A stretch of DNA of 16,727 bases from NCBI GenBank assembly GCA_002478745.1, contig DLQI01000029.1:1-16727 (forward strand). Reading direction: 5' to 3'. Numbering within the stretch: the stretch's first letter is position 1; the number at the start of each line of letters is the position of its first letter. The DNA is from Rhodobacteraceae bacterium UBA7436. Its GTDB lineage: Bacteria; Pseudomonadota; Alphaproteobacteria; Rhodobacterales; Rhodobacteraceae. Shown one piece after another: positions 8,523 to 16,046 of this stretch. The notes under the pieces were generated by a model that was not told the DNA's origin, did no database searches, and was given only the letters and a program-made list of their open reading frames with translations. Both the position numbers and the translations under genes were made by a program.

Positions 8523-8553
8523 GGGCGGTTTGTTTCGGCAAGCTGCCCTTTTT
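8523..8553 (+). terminator. Intrinsic terminator of lysK
   Basis: A ten-pair stem (8523-8532 with 8539-8548, two G-T wobbles), six-base loop TTTCGG, then TTTTT (8549-8553). It lies 28 nt after the lysK stop codon and before the DUF4864 gene. This is a classic rho-independent structure. Confidence 0.88.
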
Positions 8554-8616
8554 CATATTTTGTTGATTTGGGCTGATTGCGGGCTATCTCCGACGTGCAA
8601 CAGTTGGAGATTGAAA

Positions 8617-9030
8617 ATGCTTCGTACCTTAAAAATCGCAATGATTGTAATGCTAATGAGCGGCCTAAGAATAGGCGGTGCGCAGGCGCAAGGGGCTGAT
8701 ATCAAGTCGACGATCGACCGACAGATCGAAGCATTTCAGGCCGACGACTTTGAGACAGCGTTTGGGTTTGCCAGCCCGAATTTACAGCGGTTGTTTGGCA
8801 GTCCCGACAATTTCCGCAGCATGGTGACACGTGGTTATCCAATGGTTTGGAGGCCTGCCGAGGTGCGGTATCTGGAGTTGGCTGACGTGAATGGCAGCCT
8901 TTGGCAGAAGGTTCTGATCAAGGATCGAAAAGGTGTTGTCCACGTCCTTGGGTATCGCATGTTAGAGACTGATATGGGGTGGAAAATCAACGGTGTTCAG
9001 TTGTTTCCAAGTCCCGGTGTAGGTGCCTAA
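8617..9030 (+). CDS. DUF4864 domain protein, exported
   Basis: Protein of 137 residues, function unknown. It begins with a signal peptide: positive MLRTLK, hydrophobic IAMIVMLMSGLRIGG, and an AQA-Q cleavage-like site near residue 24-25, so it is probably periplasmic. The mature part (IDRQIEAFQADDFETAFGFASPNLQRLFG ... MVTRGYPMVWRPAEVRY ... GWKINGVQLFPS) matches the DUF4864 pattern common in Rhodobacteraceae, an NTF2-like small alpha+beta fold. The start ATG 8617 has GGAG (8605-8608) 8 nt upstream, which decides against the longer upstream frame. It follows the lysK terminator and so needs its own promoter. No function can be inferred from the neighbours. Confidence 0.85.
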   Translation: MLRTLKIAMIVMLMSGLRIGGAQAQGADIKSTIDRQIEAFQADDFETAFGFASPNLQRLFGSPDNFRSMVTRGYPMVWRPAEVRYLELADVNGSLWQKVLIKDRKGVVHVLGYRMLETDMGWKINGVQLFPSPGVGA

Positions 9031-9049
9031 TTCGACCTGTTTTGCACTC

Positions 9050-9061
9050 CACCGTACGGTG
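9050..9061. promoter_or_regulatory. Perfect 12-bp palindrome, possible operator
   Basis: CACCGTACGGTG is perfectly self-complementary and sits 20 nt after the DUF4864 stop and 143 nt before the spike-like gene. The symmetry does not extend outward. It could be a binding site for a dimeric regulator of the spike gene; a chance palindrome is also possible. The rest of the 173-nt gap (9031-9203) shows nothing else I can name. Confidence 0.3.
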
Positions 9062-9203
9062 CTATGAGACCCTATTAGCGGCTTATTGATACTTTTCTTT
9101 CTTTTGGCGCGTGACCATGTGGGTGGCGATGCTTTTGGATTTGATCGGTGACCATTCGTTTAGAAGTTTCCAAGGTTTGGCCCCGTGGGAAAGGGTGTTT
9201 CGG

Positions 9204-11486
9204 ATGAACAAAGCAATTACTGATGGCGTGCTGTTGATGCCACCTGCGGTTGCGAATGGGTTGGATGTTTGGTCAAGTGGCGATGGCACTCCGGGGTCGG
9301 ATACTTATGCCAATGCAAGCAACGCGGCGTTTGTTCCCGCGGATCAGGATTTTGCGGGATGCATCGAAATTCAGAAAACATCCACAACGACCAAGTTACG
9401 CTATATGGGTGAAACCCCACTATTGCCCGGTTGCTATTTGCGGGTAACAGCACGGATCAAAGCATTGAGTGGTAGTTTGCCAAACGTGCGCATCGCTGCC
9501 TATGCGGGGCAAGCTGGTGGTGGAGCGGTGAGTGGTGTTTCCACCTCTGGCCCCACGAAGACCCTAACAAGTTACGGTGACGTGATCGAGGTCAGCGCGA
9601 TTATCGGTGCAGGGCAGCGCACTGGCGTTGACATGGTGTGGGGCGGCAATGCCCTGTTTGGTCATTTTGGTTTGGATTTGACGGGGCCAAATGGCGGCGT
9701 TTTGCGGATCGACGACATCAAAATTGAAGATGTCACTTCCGTTTTCATGCGTGATCTTATCTCGCTTGTGGATGTGCGCGATTATGGTGCATTGGGAGAC
9801 GGGGTTACCGATGACAGTGCAGCATTTGATGCTGCAAATACGGCCGCCAATGGGCGCACGATTTTGGTTCCGACGGGCATCTATCATTTGAACAATGATG
9901 TCACGCTGGATGCCAAAATTCAGTGTGAAGGCAAAGTGACCATGCCAACGAACAAGCTGTTTTTGATGCGCCAACAGTTTAATTTGCCTGCCTACATTGA
10001 TGCGTTCAAGGATGAAGAACTGGCGTTCAAGAAGGCGTTCCAAGCGCTGTTGAATAACGTTGATCACGATTCTTTGGATTTGGGTGGTCGCCGTGTTTGG
10101 CTCACTGAGCCTATCGATATGCAGGCGGCGACACCTGAGCGCACATCCTATGCAACGCGTCGTGTTATTCGCAATGGCCAGATCGAAGCCTCCCCTTCAG
10201 GCGACTGGGCAACACAGGTTGCAACCTCGCAAGCCAGCTATAGTGCATCAAACAACAAAAAGCTCACTAGTGTTTCTAACATTGCGAACATTCAGGTCGG
10301 TTCACTGGGAGAGGGTGTCGGTGTGGGCCGTGAAGTTTTTGTGCGATCCAAGAATGTAGTATCACAAGAAATCACTCTAAGTGCTGCGCTATATGATGCA
10401 GAAGGCACGCAAAATTTCACCTTCCGCAGGTTCAGGTATTTGTTGGATTTCAGTGGGTACACCAGCCTGAGCAAATTCACGGTTTCTGAGATTGAGTTCC
10501 AATGTAACAACGTGGCCAGTGGCATCTTGTTGGCGCCCTCTGGAATCGTTTTTGATATCAACGAGTGCTTTATTTCGCGGCCCGGAAATCGGGGGATTAC
10601 ATCCCATGGCTCGGGATGCCAGGGGATGTTGATTGACCGCTGTCAGTTCTTGTCGGCCGAAGATGCTTCTAATGTGGCGGACCGAACAACGATTGCGATC
10701 AACGCTCACTCGAATGATGTGAAAATTCGCAACAACCGTGCGACAAGGTTCCGCCACTTCGCGCTGCTGGGCGGTGGCAATACCTTGTTTATTGGGAACC
10801 ATTTTTTCCAAGGAGACTCGGTGGCCAGTGGTATCCGCACTGCGGGTTTGGTGATTGCGAAATCGCATGCTAGTTCGATCATTACCAGCAACTATATCGA
10901 CAATTGCTTCATCGAATGGACCAATGAATATGACCCTGCACCAGAGTTCAGTTCTGAATTCTCATTCAGTGCACTGAGCATCACAGACAATGTATTTTTG
11001 TCAGGAGATGTCGCCCCTTGGTTCAATTACATCGTGGTTAAACCTCACGGTGAAGGACATTTTCTAAGTGGTGTGAACATCACTGGAAATCGCTTCAAAT
11101 CATTGGGCGCTACGATTGACCGTGCAGAGCGGGTGGACACCAGTTTTGCGGACTTGGATTATTTCCGAATGCGCGATGTGAATTTTACCGCCAATTCGTT
11201 TCATGGGGTTGTAAATCGTGTGTCGAACCCTCTGCGGATGAAACACACCGAGGGATCCGTAGCCACAACATGGACTGTGGATACGAATGAAAAACTGCCG
11301 TTCAATGGTCAAACGTTGGCGGTGGATAGCGTCGTTGTTCTTGGCCGTATTCGAAACAGTTCAAACAGTGTGGTCTTCTTATCTCCTGCTGCTGATACTC
11401 GCAAAGGGTCCAACTTTGACCAGGTACAATTGACTTGGCAGCAACCGGTGCGCGGTGCTGTTCAGGTCGCGATCCGTATGGACTGA
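9204..11486 (+). CDS. Right-handed beta-helix (pectate-lyase/GH28-like) spike or tail-fibre-like protein
   Basis: Large protein of 760 residues. Residues about 1-180 form a jelly-roll-like module (YMGETPLLPGCYLRVTARIK, then GGVLRIDDIKIEDV), which resembles carbohydrate-binding domains. From about 190 the motif VRDYGALGDGVTDDSAAF (191-208) marks entry to a pectate-lyase-3/GH28-type beta-helix that runs through repeated N-rich turns (ITGNRF, NFTANSF, ITDNVFL) to about 690, followed by a short beta-rich end. There is no signal peptide, unlike secreted pectinases, but this architecture is common in phage tailspikes. Start: ATG 9204 with GGGAAAGGG about 10 nt upstream; the longer frame from GTG 9111 lacks support. 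It stands alone between a DUF4864 gene and uvrB. Inference: a spike or fibre, possibly the gene-transfer-agent tail fibre that lies outside the main GTA cluster in Rhodobacterales; a cytosolic or otherwise exported carbohydrate-active enzyme is the alternative. Confidence 0.8.
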   Translation: MNKAITDGVLLMPPAVANGLDVWSSGDGTPGSDTYANASNAAFVPADQDFAGCIEIQKTSTTTKLRYMGETPLLPGCYLRVTARIKALSGSLPNVRIAAYAGQAGGGAVSGVSTSGPTKTLTSYGDVIEVSAIIGAGQRTGVDMVWGGNALFGHFGLDLTGPNGGVLRIDDIKIEDVTSVFMRDLISLVDVRDYGALGDGVTDDSAAFDAANTAANGRTILVPTGIYHLNNDVTLDAKIQCEGKVTMPTNKLFLMRQQFNLPAYIDAFKDEELAFKKAFQALLNNVDHDSLDLGGRRVWLTEPIDMQAATPERTSYATRRVIRNGQIEASPSGDWATQVATSQASYSASNNKKLTSVSNIANIQVGSLGEGVGVGREVFVRSKNVVSQEITLSAALYDAEGTQNFTFRRFRYLLDFSGYTSLSKFTVSEIEFQCNNVASGILLAPSGIVFDINECFISRPGNRGITSHGSGCQGMLIDRCQFLSAEDASNVADRTTIAINAHSNDVKIRNNRATRFRHFALLGGGNTLFIGNHFFQGDSVASGIRTAGLVIAKSHASSIITSNYIDNCFIEWTNEYDPAPEFSSEFSFSALSITDNVFLSGDVAPWFNYIVVKPHGEGHFLSGVNITGNRFKSLGATIDRAERVDTSFADLDYFRMRDVNFTANSFHGVVNRVSNPLRMKHTEGSVATTWTVDTNEKLPFNGQTLAVDSVVVLGRIRNSSNSVVFLSPAADTRKGSNFDQVQLTWQQPVRGAVQVAIRMD

Positions 11487-11494
11487 GGGAGGTG

Positions 11495-11527
11495 GTGTAG
11501 GCCCGCAATTGGGTTGCGGGCCTACAC
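11495..11527. terminator. Long hairpin between spike-like gene and uvrB
   Basis: Perfect 14-bp inverted repeat (11495-11508 with 11514-11527, GTGTAGGCCCGCAA arm) with loop TTGGG, beginning 8 nt after the spike gene stop and ending 8 nt before the uvrB stop. Placed between convergent genes, it most likely terminates both. Only two T residues follow on the plus strand and none of note on the minus strand. Confidence 0.65.
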
Positions 11528-11535
11528 TTCAATGA

Positions 11536-13731
11536 TTAGCGCCCGCGGCGCTTGACCCCGCCGCGCATACCGCCGCGTCCCATTGTGGAACGGCCTGATG
11601 ATTTCTTGGCGTCATCAACTGCTTTTTCAACATCGTACTGTCGCGCCATTGGATCAGCCGAAACGGTCAACTCAACAGCCTCAAGCCGTTTGACTTCATC
11701 ACGTAGCTTTGCCGCTTCTTCAAACTCGAGGTTCTCCGCAGCTTTGCGCATATCCGTGCGCAACCCTTCAAGAACGGTCTGAAGGTTTCCACCGGCAAGC
11801 GGGTTGTCGATTTTTGCAGTGATACGGGACTGATCGGTGTCCCCCTTGTAGAGGCCGGCCAAAATGTCTTCGACGTTCTTTTTGACGGTGTAGGGGGTGA
11901 TGCCGTTCTTGACGTTATAGGCCTCTTGTTTGGCACGACGACGGTTGGTTTCACCCAACGCGCGTTCCATCGATCCCGTGATCCGATCCGCGTACATGAT
12001 TACGCGACCTTCGGCGTTACGTGCAGCACGGCCGATGGTTTGGACTAGCGAAGTTTCTGAGCGCAGAAAGCCCTCTTTATCCGCATCCAGGATGGCAACC
12101 AGTCCACATTCAGGAATGTCTAAACCTTCGCGCAGCAAGTTGATTCCGATAAGAACATCAAATGCCCCAAGGCGCAGATCACGCAGGATTTCGATACGTT
12201 CAATTGTGTCGATTTCACTGTGCATATAACGCACGCGAATGCCTTGTTCATGCATGTATTCTGTCAGGTCTTCCGCCATGCGTTTGGTCAAAGTGGTGCA
12301 CAATGTGCGCATCCCTTGGGCCGTTACGATGCGGACTTCATCCAGTAAATCATCTACCTGCATTTCGACAGGACGGATTTCGACAGGTGGATCCAGAAGG
12401 CCAGTTGGGCGAATGACCTGTTCAACAAAAACGCCGCCAGTTTGTTCGATTTCCCACTTCGCAGGGGTCGCAGATACGAACACAGATTGTGGGCGCATTG
12501 CATCCCATTCCTCGAACTTGAGGGGGCGGTTGTCCATGCAAGAGGGGAGACGGAAGCCGTGTTCTGACAACGTCATCTTACGTCTAAAGTCGCCTTTATA
12601 CATCCCGCCGATTTGGGGAACAGAAACGTGGGATTCATCCGCGAAAACAATGGCGTTGTCAGGGATGAATTCAAACAGCGTGGGGGGCGGTTCGCCGGGT
12701 GCTCGGCCTGTCAAATAGCGGGAGTAGTTTTCGATACCGTTGCACACGCCCGTGGCCTCAAGCATCTCAAGGTCAAAGTTTGTCCGTTGTTCTAGACGTT
12801 GGGCCTCTAGCAGTTTGTTCTCACCAACCAGTTGATCAAGACGATGGCGTAGCTCTTTTTTGATGCTGATCAACGCTTGGGACATCGCAGGTTTTGGCGT
12901 CACATAGTGGCTGTTCGCATAGACACGAATTTGTTCCATATTGTCGGTTTTTTCACCGGTCAGGGGATCAAACTCTGTGATGCTTTCAAGTTCATCGCCG
13001 AAGAACGACAGGCGCCATGCGCGATCATCCAAGTGGGCAGGGAAAATTTCGAGCGCATCACCGCGTACACGGAATGAGCCGCGGAAAAATGCAGCGTCGT
13101 TGCGTTTGTATTGTTGGGCGACCAAATCTGCGATCACTTGGCGTTGATTATATTCGCCACCAACTTTCAAATCCTGCGTCATTGCACCGTAGGTTTCGAC
13201 CGACCCAATGCCGTAAATACATGACACAGAGGCAATGATAATAACGTCATCACGTTCCAACAAGGCTCGCGTGGCAGAGTGGCGCATACGGTCGATCTGT
13301 TCGTTGATCTGGCTTTCTTTTTCGATGAACGTGTCGGAACGCGCAACGTAGGCTTCTGGCTGATAATAATCATAGAAACTGACAAAGTATTCGACGGCGT
13401 TGTCGGGAAAGAAACCTTTGAATTCGCCGTAAAGCTGGGCAGCCAAAGTTTTGTTTGGGGCAAGGATAATCGCTGGTCGTTGGGTTGCCTCGATTACTTT
13501 GGCGATGGTGAATGTTTTACCTGTACCCGTGGCCCCCAGCAAAACCTGGTCGCGATCACCGTCGGCAATCCCTGCAACAAGTTCCTTGATTGCGGTGGGT
13601 TGGTCACCTGCTGGCGTGAACTCGGTCTCAAGGACAAAAGGGCGCCCCCCTTCAAGTTTAAGTCGATTGCGGACATCGCCAGAAATTGCGCCCATTTCGG
13701 CGTTGGCTTGGTCGGAGTGGGCATAGGGCAT
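11536..13731 (-). CDS. uvrB: Excinuclease ABC subunit UvrB
   Basis: Central damage-verification helicase of nucleotide excision repair, acting with UvrA and UvrC in the cytoplasm. The 731-residue protein has Walker A GATGTGKT at 66-73, the damage-inserting beta-hairpin region around YDYYQPEAYV (120-129), the DESH box at 365-368, helicase motifs LLREGLDIPE and QTIGRAARN, and a C-terminal UVR motif (NLEFEEAAKLRDEVKRLE) that contacts UvrC. It is longer than E. coli UvrB (673) because of an N-terminal extension of about 30 residues and a basic Gly/Arg-rich tail (MGRGGMRGGVKRRGR), both common in roseobacters. Start ATG 13731 begins MPYAHSD, a typical roseobacter UvrB start. I found no GTTC-N7-GTTC LexA box in the 277 nt upstream. 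Confidence 0.98.
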   Translation of the reverse strand: MPYAHSDQANAEMGAISGDVRNRLKLEGGRPFVLETEFTPAGDQPTAIKELVAGIADGDRDQVLLGATGTGKTFTIAKVIEATQRPAIILAPNKTLAAQLYGEFKGFFPDNAVEYFVSFYDYYQPEAYVARSDTFIEKESQINEQIDRMRHSATRALLERDDVIIIASVSCIYGIGSVETYGAMTQDLKVGGEYNQRQVIADLVAQQYKRNDAAFFRGSFRVRGDALEIFPAHLDDRAWRLSFFGDELESITEFDPLTGEKTDNMEQIRVYANSHYVTPKPAMSQALISIKKELRHRLDQLVGENKLLEAQRLEQRTNFDLEMLEATGVCNGIENYSRYLTGRAPGEPPPTLFEFIPDNAIVFADESHVSVPQIGGMYKGDFRRKMTLSEHGFRLPSCMDNRPLKFEEWDAMRPQSVFVSATPAKWEIEQTGGVFVEQVIRPTGLLDPPVEIRPVEMQVDDLLDEVRIVTAQGMRTLCTTLTKRMAEDLTEYMHEQGIRVRYMHSEIDTIERIEILRDLRLGAFDVLIGINLLREGLDIPECGLVAILDADKEGFLRSETSLVQTIGRAARNAEGRVIMYADRITGSMERALGETNRRRAKQEAYNVKNGITPYTVKKNVEDILAGLYKGDTDQSRITAKIDNPLAGGNLQTVLEGLRTDMRKAAENLEFEEAAKLRDEVKRLEAVELTVSADPMARQYDVEKAVDDAKKSSGRSTMGRGGMRGGVKRRGR

Positions 13732-14008
13732 AATCGACTCGCTTTCACAAACACATTTGATTTGTTTCTTGGCCGCTTCAAGGGGGTGAAGTGGCTTGCT
13801 GACAGAAACAGTCAGTAGCGTTGAGTGGTCTGAAGGGGTTCTAGCACCTGAAATCTGCGGCTAACAGTCAGATAACACGTATGTTCTAAGTCCGCTGACC
13901 TTATCGGGGTCGGGTTTTAGATTGTAGAAACCATGACCCTAAAAGGTGACTTGCCCTGAGGTGCGAAATTTCGGATACGTGTAGCAATCACAAATCGGAG
14001 TTAACCCC
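13732..14008. other. Divergent intergenic region, uvrB / NDUFS4-like gene
   Basis: The 277-nt gap must hold promoters for both genes. Visible items are a short hairpin CTGAC-AGAAACA-GTCAG (about 13799-13815), a second AACAGTCAG copy at 13863-13871, a perfect palindrome CGAAATTTCG at 13964-13973, and a possible -35/-10 pair TTGCCC...GATACG for the plus-strand gene. No alphaproteobacterial LexA box and no convincing small gene were seen. Confidence 0.4.
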
Positions 14009-14320
14009 ATGCGCGCACGCATTTTTCAACCTGCCAAGACTGCAATGTCATCTGGAACGGCCAAAACAAAAGGCTGGGTTTTGGAATTCGCACAAGAAAG
14101 CGCACGTTCGGTTGATCCATTGATGGGATGGACATCATCCAGCGATACGCAAAGCCAAGTACGCCTGAACTTTGACAGCAAAGAAGACGCTGTTGAATAC
14201 GCGACTGAGAACGGGATCGAGGCGCAAGTTCAAGAACCGAACAAGCGTAGAGTTAATATTCGTCCAAATGGATATTCAGAGAATTTTGCCACGGCCCGCC
14301 GTGGCGCGTGGACGCATTAA
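14009..14320 (+). CDS. NADH dehydrogenase (complex I) NDUFS4-like accessory subunit
   Basis: A 103-residue protein of the ETC complex I subunit family (NDUFS4, also called AQDQ/18 kDa subunit). In mitochondria and alphaproteobacteria it binds the peripheral arm of complex I near the NADH-oxidising module and stabilises it. The family pattern is visible: MRARIFQPAKTAMSSG at the N-terminus, WVLEFAQES at about 25-33, DPLMGWTSSSDTQSQVRL at about 37-54, then FDSKEDAVEYATENGIE at about 55-71 and a basic C-terminus. ATG 14009 has CGGAG (13996-14000) 8 nt upstream. It is a lone gene, far from any nuo operon, as usual in Rhodobacterales, and ends in an intrinsic terminator. This subunit is a marker shared by alphaproteobacteria and mitochondria. 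Confidence 0.93.
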   Translation: MRARIFQPAKTAMSSGTAKTKGWVLEFAQESARSVDPLMGWTSSSDTQSQVRLNFDSKEDAVEYATENGIEAQVQEPNKRRVNIRPNGYSENFATARRGAWTH

Positions 14321-14402
14321 AAACCTCGAACAGAGGTGACTAAATGTTAACGCATTGGCCTGATAGTTGAGATAATCTCTCAAATTTAAATTAATTGATT
14401 AA

Positions 14403-14425
14403 GGCGGCTTGTTGGCCGTCTTTTT
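14403..14425 (+). terminator. Intrinsic terminator after the NDUFS4-like gene
   Basis: Six-pair stem GGCGGC (14403-14408) with GCCGTC (14415-14420, one G-T wobble), loop TTGTTG, followed by TTTTT and more T-rich sequence. It lies 82 nt after the stop codon and just before the ribosome binding site of the MYG1 gene. A weaker CCTC-GAACA-GAGG hairpin sits directly after the stop. Confidence 0.72.
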
Positions 14426-14451
14426 ACTTTCTGATCTGTTGGAGTAATCGC

Positions 14452-15369
14452 ATGACTATTACACATCTTGTTACACATTCGGGTGGCTTTCACGCTGATG
14501 AATTGTTGTCCTCTGTCATTTTGACACGGCTATTTCCGCAAGCTGAATTAATCCGCACACGTGACAATGACTGGGTCACGCCATCATCAGATAAAATCAT
14601 CTACGACGTTGGCCGTGATTATAACGCTGAAGCGCAAATTTTTGACCACCACCAGCGTCCAAACCCGCTGCGTGAAGATGAGCAGCCTTACAGCTCCTTC
14701 GGCTTGATCTGGGCGCACTATGGTCGTGCGTATCTGGCGGCTATGGACGTGCCTGCTGAAAACATTGAGGCAATCCATGATAAATTTGATTCCAAATTTG
14801 TCCTGCCAATTGATCTTTTAGACAATGGTGCAATGGAACCCTCTGTCGCTGGCCCGCTCTCGATCCTGACACTGCCAGCACTTTTGGGTAGCCTAAAGCC
14901 GGTTTTTGATGACACCTCCGTGACGGCTGATGATGACGCCTTCATGGCAGCGCTTCCAATTGCACGTAGCTTTATTGAAGCATCAATCGGCAATTTTGCG
15001 GCCAAAGCGCGTGCCCAGGGTCTGGTTCTTGAAGCAATTGAAAAAGCAGGTGCATCACCAATTTTGGAACTACCGATGGGCATGCCATACCGTTCGGCCC
15101 TTGATCAGGTGGGTGCGGATCACATCCTGTTTGTCGTGACACCACGTGGTGACGACTGGACGATTGGTGGGATCAAGCTGTCAAATGAGACGTTTGAAAA
15201 CCGCGCTGATCTGCCTGCAGCATGGGCGGGTTTGACGGATGGCGCGCTTGAGGCGGCTTGTGGTGTTAAGGGGGCGAAATTCTGTCACAACGCCCGCTTT
15301 ATTGCCGTGGCTGACACACGCGAGGGCATCTTGGAGATGGCTCGCTTGGCCGTTGCTGAGGTCCAGTAG
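14452..15369 (+). CDS. MYG1-family metal-dependent hydrolase (UPF0160)
   Basis: Protein of 305 residues of the MYG1 family, related to DHH phosphoesterases; the eukaryotic member is a 3'-5' RNA exonuclease, the bacterial role is undefined. The metal-binding motifs are present: HSGGFHADE at 9-17 (H9, H14, D16), YDVGRDYN at 51-58 and the DHH triad in FDHHQ at 64-68. The C-terminal half carries the conserved DGALEAACGVKGAKFCHNARFIAVADT stretch. Human MYG1 (376 aa) carries an extra N-terminal targeting sequence, so the bacterial length is normal. ATG 14452 with GGAG (14441-14444) 7 nt upstream is preferred over the upstream in-frame ATG 14395, which would lie within the terminator stem region. 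Codon use is ordinary for the window (no ATA isoleucine codons noticed). Confidence 0.93.
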   Translation: MTITHLVTHSGGFHADELLSSVILTRLFPQAELIRTRDNDWVTPSSDKIIYDVGRDYNAEAQIFDHHQRPNPLREDEQPYSSFGLIWAHYGRAYLAAMDVPAENIEAIHDKFDSKFVLPIDLLDNGAMEPSVAGPLSILTLPALLGSLKPVFDDTSVTADDDAFMAALPIARSFIEASIGNFAAKARAQGLVLEAIEKAGASPILELPMGMPYRSALDQVGADHILFVVTPRGDDWTIGGIKLSNETFENRADLPAAWAGLTDGALEAACGVKGAKFCHNARFIAVADTREGILEMARLAVAEVQ

Positions 15370-15402
15370 GGGCCAACATTAAGGTTATAGATTTCGGGTG
15401 TA

Positions 15403-15436
15403 TTTTGTTGTTTGATGGCGCCATCGGGCAACAAGG
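15403..15436 (+). promoter_or_regulatory. Hairpin overlapping the GNAT ribosome binding site
   Basis: Centred between 15419 and 15420: the core GATGGCGCCATC is a perfect palindrome and pairing extends outward through three T-G pairs, then TTGTTG with CAACAA, to about 17 pairs. The T-G pairs work as U-G in plus-strand RNA but become A-C mismatches on the other strand, so the structure suits plus-strand RNA. The AGGGA ribosome binding site (15434-15438) of the GNAT gene lies at its right edge. It may act as a translation block or as a T-run-lacking terminator for the MYG1 gene. Confidence 0.45.
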
Positions 15437-15447
15437 GAATATGATCC

Positions 15448-15913
15448 GTGACCGATCTGCAAACGCAAATTGAATCCTCAACATCTGATGACGTTCGGGC
15501 TGTGCTACAGCGTCACTTCGAACTGATACGGGCAACGTCGCCCGCCGAAAGCTGTCATGTGATGGATCCTGATGCCGTGCTTGAATCGGATGTTGTGATA
15601 GTGGGGGCACGCCGCGACGGACAGCTGTTGGCCGTGGGTGGGTTAAGAGCGATTGGACCTGACCACGGTGAATTGAAATCCATGCATACCTTGCAAGAGG
15701 CGCGGGGGGCAGGGCGCTGGAAAACATGTGCTTTGGGCGCTGCTAAAACATGCCCAGACTATGGGCTTCACGAAAGTAAGTCTTGAAACGGGCAGTGAAT
15801 CGCCATTTCAACCTGCACGGCAGATGTATCAAGCGCATGGATTTAGCGAATGCCCGCCCTTTGCCGACTATGTCAAAGACCCTCTCAGCGTATTTATGAC
15901 CCGCACCCTATAG
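15448..15913 (+). pseudogene. GNAT-family N-acetyltransferase, interrupted by a frameshift
   Basis: Two overlapping frames give one GNAT protein of about 154 residues. The first, from GTG 15448, reads VGARRDGQLLAVGGLRAI and KSMHTLQEARGAG, beta-strand 4 and the start of the acetyl-CoA loop. The second reads VLWALLKHAQTMGFTKVSLETGSESPFQPARQMYQAHGF and ends FADYVKDPLSVFMTRTL at 15913, the C-terminal half of the fold. Ignoring one base near 15718 (T in CGCTGG) joins them as RGAGRGKHVLWALL, restoring the R/Q-x-x-G-x-G/A motif. As written, the first frame ends at 15786 after 112 residues with a nonsense tail. Both halves are otherwise well preserved, so the shift is recent or a sequencing error. 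A ribosome binding site AGGGA lies 9 nt upstream. Substrate unknown. Confidence 0.85.
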
Positions 15914-15969
15914 TTTCGCCGCTGAACACTCTTGCCAAGACGCGGCAGATAACACAAAACGGCATCAGC

Positions 15970-16046
15970 GGTCCCTTAGCTCAACTGGATAGAGCAGCCC
16001 ACTTCTAATGGGCAGGTTGAGGGTTCGAGTCCTTCAGGGACCGCCA
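15970..16046 (+). tRNA. tRNA-Arg (anticodon TCT)
   Basis: A 77-nt cloverleaf: acceptor stem GGTCCCT / AGGGACC, D-arm GCTC-AACTGGATA-GAGC, anticodon arm GCCCA-CTTCTAA-TGGGC with anticodon TCT, T-arm GAGGG-TTCGAGT-CCTTC, discriminator G and an encoded CCA (16044-16046). It reads AGA codons. It lies 56 nt after the GNAT stop. Sequence character changes immediately after its 3' end, suggesting it serves as an integration target. Confidence 0.97.

Noticed and set aside
9111..9203. GTG start adding 31 residues to the spike-like protein
   Set aside because: No good ribosome binding site there, while ATG 9204 is preceded by GGGAAAGGG and gives the expected MNKAITDG beginning.
12239..12718. 159-codon plus-strand frame inside uvrB
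   Set aside because: Shadow of the well-supported uvrB gene on the opposite strand; residues show no family pattern.
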